Assembly: GCA_019689695.1 (NCBI GenBank)
Contig: JADGHA010000321.1
Location: 1-5,181, forward strand
DNA: 5,181 nucleotides
Reading direction: 5' to 3'
From: Micromonosporaceae bacterium
GTDB lineage: Bacteria > Actinomycetota > Actinomycetes > Mycobacteriales > Micromonosporaceae
Of this stretch, positions 1 through 4,530 are shown piece after piece. Every line of letters begins with the position of its first letter. Position 1 is the first letter of the stretch. The position numbers and the translations under genes were made by a program. The notes below the pieces were generated by a model. That model was not told the DNA's origin. It ran no database searches and saw nothing but the letters and a program-made list of their open reading frames with translations.

Positions 1-742
1 CACCGACCGCGCCGAGCAGCCCGCCGAGTCCCTGCGCCGCGCCACCGGCGCCCGACGCGATGCCCTCGAGGGCGCCCCCGACGCCCTGCCCGACCGCGCC
101 GAGCCCTTGCGACAGGGCGTCGATCACGGGGCCCGCGGCCTTCACGACGGACACAAGGCCCGGCAGGGCGCCCGCGGCGAGCTCGCCGATGCCGTCGACA
201 AGCGGACTGATCAGCGGGGCAACGCCCTTGAACAGCTGCCCGATCTCCGGGGCGAGGTTGTCGAAGATGGTCGTGAGCTGGTCGGCCGCGTCGACGAACG
301 GGCCGACCAGAGGCTTAGCCAGACTCGCCGTCTGCGTCTTGACGTGCTCGGCCATGTCCGAAAACGCGTCCTTGACCTGCGCGTTTTCCGCGAGCACCTT
401 CGCGCCGAGCCCGGCGACGGCGAGCGGCACACCCGCCAGGGCGCCGGCCGCGACGACCGACGCACCCGACAGGGCGAGCGTCGAGGTCTTCGCCGCGCCG
501 AGCAGCGGGCCGATACCGGCGAGGGACCGCTCGGCCCGCTCGGCGCCCCCGCCGATGCCGTCGCCGAGCGCGGCGCCCGCCTGCTCGCCCGCCGCGGCGA
601 ACCTGCCGCGCAGGTCGCGTAGGCGGCCGTCGGCGTCCCGCCACAGGCCGTCGAGCTCGGCCTCGGTGCGCGCTACGCCTCGCCGCGCCCCGGAGTCGTC
701 AAGGTCGATGTAACCGACCAGCTCGCCAATCGTGAGGGCCAC
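1..742 (-). CDS. Tape measure protein, N-terminal part (cut by left edge)
   Basis: An open frame of 247 codons runs from a GTG at 742-740 to the window edge with no stop, so only the N-terminus is seen. The product starts VALTIGELVGYIDLDD. Residues 20-75 are charged and probably helical. Residues about 86-115 form a hydrophobic Ala/Gly/Leu/Val stretch, and from about 140 come repeated amphipathic segments (APLISPLVDGIGELAAGALP) passing into Gly/Ala-rich sequence (QGLGAVGQGVGGALEG). Tape measure proteins have this makeup: they set tail length, fill the tube and may be inserted in the host membrane during DNA entry. Position directly after the frameshifted tail chaperones is the standard place for this gene. 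The GTG was chosen because GGGGGGTGA lies just upstream; the ATG at 756-754 is in another frame. The family call rests on composition and position, not on a specific motif. Confidence 0.88.
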   Translation of the reverse strand, partial: MALTIGELVGYIDLDDSGARRGVARTEAELDGLWRDADGRLRDLRGRFAAAGEQAGAALGDGIGGGAERAERSLAGIGPLLGAAKTSTLALSGASVVAAGALAGVPLAVAGLGAKVLAENAQVKDAFSDMAEHVKTQTASLAKPLVGPFVDAADQLTTIFDNLAPEIGQLFKGVAPLISPLVDGIGELAAGALPGLVSVVKAAGPVIDALSQGLGAVGQGVGGALEGIASGAGGAAQGLGGLLGAVG

Positions 743-758
743 GGGTCACCCCCCATCG

Positions 759-775
759 GCGCCCGGACGGGGCGC
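759..775. promoter_or_regulatory. Small GC-only inverted repeat before the tape measure gene
   Basis: A perfect 6-base inverted repeat, GCGCCC at 759-764 and GGGCGC at 770-775, has a 5-base loop. It lies in the 56-base gap between the chaperone stop (799) and the tape measure GTG (742). No T-run follows on either strand, so it is not a clear intrinsic terminator. It could modulate initiation of the tape measure gene, or be chance in such GC-rich DNA. Confidence 0.2.
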
Positions 776-798
776 GGTTGTTCAGTTGTGGTCGCGGG

Positions 799-1475
799 TC
801 AACGCCCGGTCAGTCGGGCGATCTCGGCGGGATCGGTGACGGTGCGCGGCGTCTTCCGCCACAGCTCGGGGAACCGGGCGTCGGCCGGGAGCCCGCCGAG
901 CAGCACCACAAGGCGCCGCGTCGACAGGGCCGCGACCTGCTCGGCCTCGAGGCCGTACACGCGGGCGAGGTCGGCCTCGACAGCGCCCCAGTTGGTGACT
1001 ACCGCTTGCCAGAACTCCGCGGCCTCTTGCTGCCGTTGCCCTTCCCGCCCTTGGGCTTGGCCGGCCGCGGTCGGGCTTTTCCCTGCGCCTTGGCCTGCTC
1101 GCGCTCGTCGTACAGCTGCGCGGCGCGCTCCATGGACACGGCGCCCGGCTCGGCGACGTTTGCCGTCGCCCACAGCAGGACGATGCCGAGTTGCCGGTCG
1201 GTCATGCCCTGCTCGGTCCAGTGGTCGACCGCATCCGGGCCGAACAGGGAGGCGAGCAGGCGGCGGATATCGTCCGGGCGCGCCGAGTGCTGCACGCGGT
1301 GCAGCTGGAGCGTGAACAGGGCGGGGAGCGTGCCGGGCAGCGTGTAGGTGCGGCCGTACAGCTTGAGCGGTACGCCCTTGGGTTCCGGCTCCGCGTGCTC
1401 GGCGAAAAACGCATCGAAGTCGGCGACCTCGAGCACGTCACCCGCGTCGAGCTGGTCGTCGTGGCTGTTGGTCAT
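799..1475 (-). CDS. Tail assembly chaperone, long form made by -1 frameshift (gpG-T equivalent)
   Basis: This is a predicted 225-aa fusion: residues 1-133 are read as in the short chaperone from the ATG at 1475, then the ribosome slips back one base at GGGAAAA (1077-1083) and continues from 1077 to a TGA at 799-801, adding 92 residues that begin SPTAAGQAQG. The added part holds a compact helical region (QEAAEFWQAVVTNWGAVEAD and RLVVLLGGLPADARFPELW). In lambda, gpG and gpGT bind the tape measure and recruit tail tube subunits, and a similar frameshifted pair sits between tube and tape measure genes in many siphoviruses. The location here is exactly that. No convincing separate start or Shine-Dalgarno site for the second part alone was seen; an ATG at 1173 in its frame gives an Arg-rich N-terminus that is clearly the shadow of the first gene. 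The slip is inferred from sequence. Confidence 0.85.
999..1475 (-). CDS. Tail assembly chaperone, short form (gpG equivalent)
   Basis: This is a 158-aa protein from an ATG at 1475-1473 to TAG at 999-1001. The start overlaps the tail tube stop as ATGA (1472-1475), suggesting coupled translation; the Shine-Dalgarno match upstream is weak. Residues 1-30 are acidic. Residues 33-60 hold a short beta-like segment (KGVPLKLYGRTYTLPGTLPA), and 68-125 are helical, ending in MERAAQLYDEREQAKAQ. The last 25 residues, after the slip point at K133, are basic and low in complexity, with 10 Lys/Arg (for example KPKGGKGNGSKRPRSSGKR). This tail exists only in the non-shifted product. Its place between tube and tape measure genes, together with the frameshift signal, identifies it as the short tail chaperone; the sequence alone is divergent and would not suffice. 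Confidence 0.87.
   Translation of the reverse strand: MTNSHDDQLDAGDVLEVADFDAFFAEHAEPEPKGVPLKLYGRTYTLPGTLPALFTLQLHRVQHSARPDDIRRLLASLFGPDAVDHWTEQGMTDRQLGIVLLWATANVAEPGAVSMERAAQLYDEREQAKAQGKARPRPAKPKGGKGNGSKRPRSSGKR
1077..1083 (-). promoter_or_regulatory. -1 programmed ribosomal frameshift site GGGAAAA
   Basis: On the minus strand the zero-frame codons read CAG GGA AAA GCC, so the heptamer G GGA AAA fits X XXY YYZ exactly, with both tRNAs able to re-pair after a one-base backward slip (GGG AAA). The -1 frame then runs open for 92 codons, while the zero frame continues only 25 codons to its stop. Lambda uses the related GGGAAAG at the same gene junction. Downstream are GC-rich palindromes (GGCCGGCC and GCCCAAGGGC) that might help stall the ribosome, but I could not define a clear stimulatory stem or pseudoknot by eye. 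Confidence 0.88.
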
Positions 1476-1927
1476 CCGGCGACCACCGGCTCAGTCGTCG
1501 GGGCGCCGCACCGCGTGAAAGTGCAGCCCCAAGAAGTCTTGGCGTTCGTTTCGCCGCCGACCTCGCCCGGGGTGACCGTGCACTCCCACACGGTCCACTC
1601 GGTCTGCGAGGTGTGCCGGTAGCGCATCTTGCCGCGGGACTCCTCGCCGAGCAGGTACGCCCACGTCTCGTCGACGTACAGCTGTCCCGGGTCCCGGGTG
1701 CCGTCGGTCGCCGCGTACAGTCCGGCGAGCTCGATCGTGGCGCCGCGCTGCATCACGTCCTGCTCGTAGTAGCCGTTGCTGTCAAACGTCGTCGTGTCGG
1801 CCGTCTCCTCGTTCTCGCCGGCGTTCAGCGTCCAGCTGGTGAGGTTGCCGAGCGTGAGGTACGTACCGGGCGCGGCGTGGTCCTCGACCTCGAAAATCCA
1901 GCCGCGCGCATCGATGGGCCGTCCCAT
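1472..1927 (-). CDS. Major tail protein (tail tube subunit)
   Basis: This is a 151-aa protein, ATG at 1927-1925 to TGA at 1472-1474. AGGAGG at 1940-1935 sits 7 bases before the ATG and overlaps the stop of the preceding gene; the frame stays open farther upstream, but that part is shadow sequence. The product is rich in predicted beta strand and Thr, Gly and Tyr. Key stretches are WIFEVEDHAAPGTYLTLGNL (10-29), ETADTTTFDSNGYYEQDVMQ (41-60), RGATIELAGLY (61-71) and EWTVWECTVTPGEVGG (110-125). The ADTTTFDSNG...E..M pattern followed by a GLY strand resembles tail tube proteins of actinophages and other siphoviruses, which stack as hexamer rings around the tape measure. It has three Cys (116, 135, 140). 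The location between the tail terminator and chaperone genes supports the call. Confidence 0.87.
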   Translation of the reverse strand: MGRPIDARGWIFEVEDHAAPGTYLTLGNLTSWTLNAGENEETADTTTFDSNGYYEQDVMQRGATIELAGLYAATDGTRDPGQLYVDETWAYLLGEESRGKMRYRHTSQTEWTVWECTVTPGEVGGETNAKTSWGCTFTRCGAPTTEPVVAG

Positions 1928-1938
1928 GGGGGCGCCTC

Positions 1939-2361
1939 CTATTCGCTTCGGTGCTTGGTGGGGGCCGACACGTCGAGGCGGAAGTTCACGACGTGCTCGT
2001 GTCGGCCGTTGCTGTCTGGGCCCATGGGGGCCGGGGTGCCGATCGCGGCGGCGAGCACCAGCCACGTGCCGTCGGCGAGCTCGACGCCCGCGAGGCCGTG
2101 CAACTCGCTGTAGATCGCCTGCGCGCGCGTGCGCGACGTGCGCGGGTCTGGCCCGCCGCGGGTGCGCACCTGTAGGCGCACGGTGTCGTAGGCGTTGCGG
2201 GCGTCCTGCTCGCCGCCGTCGTACAGCCACAGGCCGACTGCGGCATCGGGCGTGGGCGGCATGCTCTCGATGAACAGGTCGCCGCTCGTGCCGGTCGGGT
2301 CGTAGGTGGCGTGCCCGCGGTCGTCGAGCAGGCGGGCGAGGCCGTCGAGCAGGTCAGCCAC
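1939..2361 (-). CDS. Tail terminator protein (minor capsid protein type)
   Basis: This is a 140-aa protein from a GTG at 2361-2359 to TAG at 1939-1941. It overlaps the end of the preceding gene by 8 bases, with GGAGG about 7 bases before the GTG. It starts ADLLDGLARLLDDRGHATYD (residues 2-21), a helix plus strand typical of tail terminators. Next come LFIESMPPTPDAAVGLWLYD (29-48) and TVRLQVRTRGGPDPRTSRTR (60-79); the pattern of a strand with QVRTRG, then D/P and a long helix (AQAIYSELHGL) is characteristic of the family often named phage minor capsid protein or tail terminator. It ends with a strand containing VVNFRLDVSA. Such proteins form a ring on the last tube hexamer, stop tail growth and dock to the head. 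Its place just before the tube gene matches. Confidence 0.82.
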   Translation of the reverse strand: MADLLDGLARLLDDRGHATYDPTGTSGDLFIESMPPTPDAAVGLWLYDGGEQDARNAYDTVRLQVRTRGGPDPRTSRTRAQAIYSELHGLAGVELADGTWLVLAAAIGTPAPMGPDSNGRHEHVVNFRLDVSAPTKHRSE

Positions 2362-2707
2362 GGAGCGACCTCCGCAGCTCGGCCGCGATGATCGCGGCGC
2401 AGGTGGCGGCCTGCTCGTTGAGCGGGCCCTCGAGGTACTTCGCCGTACGGCCGGCGTCGTGCCGCCACGTCACCTCTTCGTGCTGACGCACCGCGTACAC
2501 GGTGTCGTAGGACACGGCGGCCTTGAGGCTGCTCTCGTCGACGGTCGCCACCCCGGACCGCTCGAGGGTGCCCTCTTCGATGGGCACCCGCTTGCGGGAC
2601 TCGGTGAGCACATGCTCGGCGGCGACGCGCAGGCCGCGCGCAGCGCCCTGCCGGGTGCCGCGCAGCACGGCCGGCCCGTTCCATCTCAGGCGGGCACGCT
2701 GGGTCAT
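2354..2707 (-). CDS. Tail-completion / minor capsid protein, HK97 gp10-like
   Basis: This is a 117-aa protein, ATG at 2707-2705 to TGA at 2354-2356. The start overlaps the previous stop as ATGA (2704-2707), and GGAGGTGA at 2722-2715 serves as Shine-Dalgarno. Residues 15-40 form a helix (LRGTRQGAARGLRVAAEHVL, then TESRKRVPIEEGTL). This is the family hallmark: a long helix ending in a Pro, followed by G-x-L plus a Ser (GTLERSG, 46-52). Then comes a strand and turn, AAVSYDTVYAVRQHEE (63-78), and a basic segment with KYLEGPLNE (90-98) before a C-terminal helix. The Y-A-x-x-Q-H/E and K-Y-L-E-x-P patterns are shared with phage minor capsid and HK97 gp10-like proteins, which sit at the head-tail interface. 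The exact structural role is inferred from gene order. Confidence 0.78.
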   Translation of the reverse strand: MTQRARLRWNGPAVLRGTRQGAARGLRVAAEHVLTESRKRVPIEEGTLERSGVATVDESSLKAAVSYDTVYAVRQHEEVTWRHDAGRTAKYLEGPLNEQAATCAAIIAAELRRSLRG

Positions 2708-3021
2708 TCGCAGCTCACCTCCACCGATTCGGGCACGGGCAGCCCCGGCGCGGTGTGCTTGGCTACCGTGATCGCCCGCGTGGTCCGGCCGTCGGGCAGG
2801 GTGATGCGGGACTCGGGCGGGCACTCGAGGTCCGGGCCCGCGATGACGGTCGCCGTCGAGGTGACCTCGCGGCCCTCGCGGTCGCGGACGGTGCGCACGG
2901 TGAGCGCGACCAGCGCGGGCACGTCCTCGACCGCGGGCCCGTACGTCGGCCCGTACGCGGAGTCGCCCCGGTACGGCTCGACCTTGACGCGGTGCCGCAG
3001 CAGCCATCCGGGGACCTTCAC
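2704..3021 (-). CDS. Head closure (stopper) protein, head-tail joining family
   Basis: This is a 105-aa protein from a GTG at 3021-3019 to TGA at 2704-2706. The GTG overlaps the TGA of the preceding gene as GTGA (3018-3021), and GGGGGTGAT lies just upstream. The frame is open farther upstream, but that sequence is the shadow of the adaptor gene. The product is beta-rich: RHRVKVEPYRGDSAYGPTYG (9-28), VPALVALTVRTVRDREGREV (35-54), TSTATVIAGPDLE (54-66), SRITLPDGRTTRAITVAKHT (71-90). The opening R-V-x-V-E-P-Y-x-G strand, a central strand with V-R-D-x-x-G-x-E-V/T-S, and a closing strand after L-P-D-G-R resemble SPP1 gp16/HK97 gp7-type stoppers, which close the portal channel after packaging. Its place between adaptor and gp10-like genes supports this; homology is not proven here. 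Confidence 0.75.
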   Translation of the reverse strand: MKVPGWLLRHRVKVEPYRGDSAYGPTYGPAVEDVPALVALTVRTVRDREGREVTSTATVIAGPDLECPPESRITLPDGRTTRAITVAKHTAPGLPVPESVEVSCE

Positions 3022-3407
3022 CAGATCACCCCCGGCAGCAGGCCGGCGCGGCGCAGCACGCGGTACGCGCGCGGGGCGAGGTCCACATCGCCCGCCGCGG
3101 CGGGGGCGTCCGCCCGGCCGGACAGGGACACGGGGCCGATCGACACGCTGTCCCACCGGCCGGCCGCCCCGGTGCCGTCGTCGCCCGTCGCCTGCTGGTA
3201 CTCGACCTGCGCGCACGTGGCGTCGGCGAGGGCCTGCACGATGGCGGGGTCGGTCGGCATGCCCGCGGCGTCGGTGGCGTACACGGCGCTGATCAGGGCG
3301 TCGTCTACGTCCTCCGACGCGCGAGCGAGCAGGCGTTCGGCGTCCGGCGGGGCCGGTTGCCCGGTCCACGCGGTGAGCTGTTCGGGCGTCGCGTAGACGC
3401 GGGCCAC
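3018..3407 (-). CDS. Head-tail adaptor (connector) protein
   Basis: This is a 129-aa protein from a GTG at 3407-3405 to TGA at 3018-3020. AGGAGG at 3421-3416 lies 8 bases before the GTG, which follows the previous stop after 3 bases. The product starts ARVYATPEQLTAWTGQPAPP (2-21), then a helix DAERLLARASEDVDDAL (22-38). A second helix, DPAIVQALADATCAQVEYQQ (53-72), leads to a loop and a strand pair at 84-96 (WDSVSIGPVSLSG). The C-terminus is a helix (LAPRAYRVLRRAGLLP). The start Y-A-T-P-E-Q-L, the LL..AS..VD.A helix, the Q-x-E-Y helix and the S-V-S-I-G strand are typical of gp6/gp15-type adaptors that bind under the portal ring as a 12- or 13-mer. Position right after the capsid genes agrees. 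Confidence 0.82.
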   Translation of the reverse strand: MARVYATPEQLTAWTGQPAPPDAERLLARASEDVDDALISAVYATDAAGMPTDPAIVQALADATCAQVEYQQATGDDGTGAAGRWDSVSIGPVSLSGRADAPAAAGDVDLAPRAYRVLRRAGLLPGVIW

Positions 3408-3410
3408 CGG

Positions 3411-3563
3411 TCACCCCTCCTGCGTCTTGCTGCGGGTACGGGAGCGCCCCGCGCCCTTGGGCTGCGGGGCGTTGTCGGCGCGGTCCGGCGCGGTGCCGTC
3501 CGGCTGCTCGCCGTCCGGCGCGGGCTCGGCCGGCGCGGTGTTGTGGTAGCGGCGCAGCATCAT
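3411..3563 (-). CDS. Small protein of unknown function between capsid and adaptor genes
   Basis: This is a 50-aa protein, MMLRRYHNTA at the start and SRTRSKTQEG at the end. Two adjacent ATGs are possible; AGGAGG at 3578-3573 is 9 bases from the first (3563-3561) and 12 from the second, so the first is preferred. The open frame extends farther upstream, but that gives only an Arg run overlapping the capsid stop and is unlikely. After a short N-terminal strand-like segment (LRRYHN), the middle is Pro/Asp/Gly-rich and probably disordered (residues 10-36). The tail is basic (KGAGRSRTRSKT). It contains no Cys and no recognisable domain. It lies 23 bases after the major capsid stop and 3 bases before the adaptor start, so it is made with head proteins. 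I do not recognise it; a decoration or head-associated peptide is possible only by position. Confidence 0.7.
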   Translation of the reverse strand: MMLRRYHNTAPAEPAPDGEQPDGTAPDRADNAPQPKGAGRSRTRSKTQEG

Positions 3564-3586
3564 GCGGCGTCGCCTCCTTCCTTCGG

Positions 3587-4456
3587 TCAGGCGCCGACGG
3601 CGAGGGTGCCGACGCACACGCCCTTGTCGTCGAGGCGCTTGACCGCGTAGTGCACGTTCGTGGTGATCACGGTGGTGCGCTTGAGGATGTCGCGGTCGGT
3701 CTCGACGATCGGGCGCCGCTTGTAGAGGGCGCCGAGCGCGTTCCGCTTCATGATCAGGAACGTGCCGGCGGCGATCCGGTCGGTGACGATCACGGGCATG
3801 CCCGCGATCACACCCACCTGTCCCGTGGTGACGGGGGTCGCGGTGCCGAGCGACGCGGCGTTGATGAACTGGTCGTCGGCGAACACCTCGGCCATCTGCG
3901 CCGAGTTGATGAACAGCCCGGCGAACTCGGCCGGGTCGAACTCGTCACCGAACTTGGCGAGGGCGGGCACGATCGCGTTGGACCATCCCAGCTTCGCGAC
4001 GGTGTCCGCGTCCGGGCCGTTGATGGTGATGGTGTACGGGGTGCCGCCACCCTGCGCGGTCTCGTTGGCCTGCGCCTGGGCGATCAGGGCGGCGTCCACC
4101 TTGCGCGCGGCCAGGATGCCGAACTGGCGCTGCGCCTCGTCGCGCGGGTCGCCGAGCGCGGTCAACAGGGCCGTGTCGGTGATCTCGACCGCCTTGCCGG
4201 CCTCCTTGATGGTGGCCGAGCTCGCGCTCTGCGTCATGGCCTCGGGGGTCATGGCGACGGCCTCGGCCAGGTCGTCGAGCTCGCCGAGCGCGCCCCACTT
4301 GGGGAAGTTGATGGTGTCGCCGGGCTGGCCGACAAGGGTGTCGTCGGTCTGCACGGCGGCCGAGTTGAGCACTCGAGCGGCGCCGGTGAAACGGGCCTGA
4401 GCCAGATCGGCCCACACCTCGGGGACGATGAGATTCGCTGCGGTGGTCTCGGCCAC
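3587..4456 (-). CDS. Major capsid protein, N4-gp56-like HK97 fold
   Basis: This is a 289-aa protein from a GTG at 4456-4454 to TGA at 3587-3589, with a strong AGGAGG at 4469-4464, 7 bases upstream. The N-terminus AETTAANLIVPEVWADLAQA (2-21), the segment LVGQPGDTINFPKW (41-54), the segment TIKEAGKAVEITDTALL (82-98) and the C-terminal VIAGMPVIVTDRIAAGTFLI (216-235) match the pattern of the N4-gp56 group of coat proteins. The middle (145-200) carries the domain with FINSAQMAEVFADDQFI. The C-terminal strand is TTVITTNVHYAVKRL (261-275). Coat proteins of this group polymerise into the icosahedral shell. There is no long N-terminal delta domain or fused protease, consistent with a separate scaffold encoded just upstream. 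The strong ribosome site fits a protein needed in hundreds of copies. Confidence 0.92.
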   Translation of the reverse strand: MAETTAANLIVPEVWADLAQARFTGAARVLNSAAVQTDDTLVGQPGDTINFPKWGALGELDDLAEAVAMTPEAMTQSASSATIKEAGKAVEITDTALLTALGDPRDEAQRQFGILAARKVDAALIAQAQANETAQGGGTPYTITINGPDADTVAKLGWSNAIVPALAKFGDEFDPAEFAGLFINSAQMAEVFADDQFINAASLGTATPVTTGQVGVIAGMPVIVTDRIAAGTFLIMKRNALGALYKRRPIVETDRDILKRTTVITTNVHYAVKRLDDKGVCVGTLAVGA

Positions 4457-4489
4457 GGTGGGCCCTCCTTACGTGAATGCCGGCGCGGT

Positions 4490-4530
4490 CGCCGGGCGGT
4501 CTGCGGTGGTCGCCCGGCGGGCGCCGGGCG
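4490..4530 (-). repeat. Three alternating 9-base inverted-repeat arms between scaffold and capsid genes
   Basis: Plus-strand arms are CGCCGGGCG at 4490-4498, its exact reverse complement CGCCCGGCG at 4511-4519, and CGCCGGGCG again at 4522-4530. The middle arm can pair with either neighbour: with 4490-4498 across a 12-base loop, or with 4522-4530 across 2 bases (in practice 7 pairs with a 6-base loop). The two hairpins exclude each other. The element starts directly after the scaffold stop (4531-4533) and ends about 20 bases before the capsid Shine-Dalgarno site. No T-run follows. It could be a leaky terminator, an mRNA processing or stability element, or a translation switch; function is inference. 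Confidence 0.6.

Noticed and set aside
60..713. Long plus-strand open frames opposite the tape measure gene
   Set aside because: They are rich in Arg, Pro, Ser and Ala, lack family features, and arise because antisense frames of GC-rich genes seldom contain stops. All convincing proteins here lie on the minus strand.
759..775. Intrinsic terminator before the tape measure gene
   Set aside because: The stem is only 6 pairs and no T-run follows on either strand; termination here would also separate the chaperones from the tape measure. It is kept only as a weak inverted repeat.
799..1173. Separate gene starting at the ATG near 1173
   Set aside because: Its first part is an Arg-rich shadow of the short chaperone, and it has no convincing ribosome site. 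The frame is better explained as the -1 extension entered at 1077-1083.
1928..2230. N-terminal extension of the tail tube protein upstream of 1927
   Set aside because: The extension is Arg/His/Ala-rich shadow sequence of the terminator gene, and AGGAGG sits at the right distance from the ATG at 1927.
3022..3414. N-terminal extension of the stopper protein upstream of 3021
   Set aside because: The extra residues are an Arg-rich shadow of the adaptor gene; the GTGA overlap at 3018-3021 gives a typical coupled start.
3750..4400. 216-codon plus-strand frame opposite the capsid gene
   Set aside because: It is the antisense shadow of a well-supported capsid protein; its translation has no recognisable domain, and it lacks neighbours on that strand.
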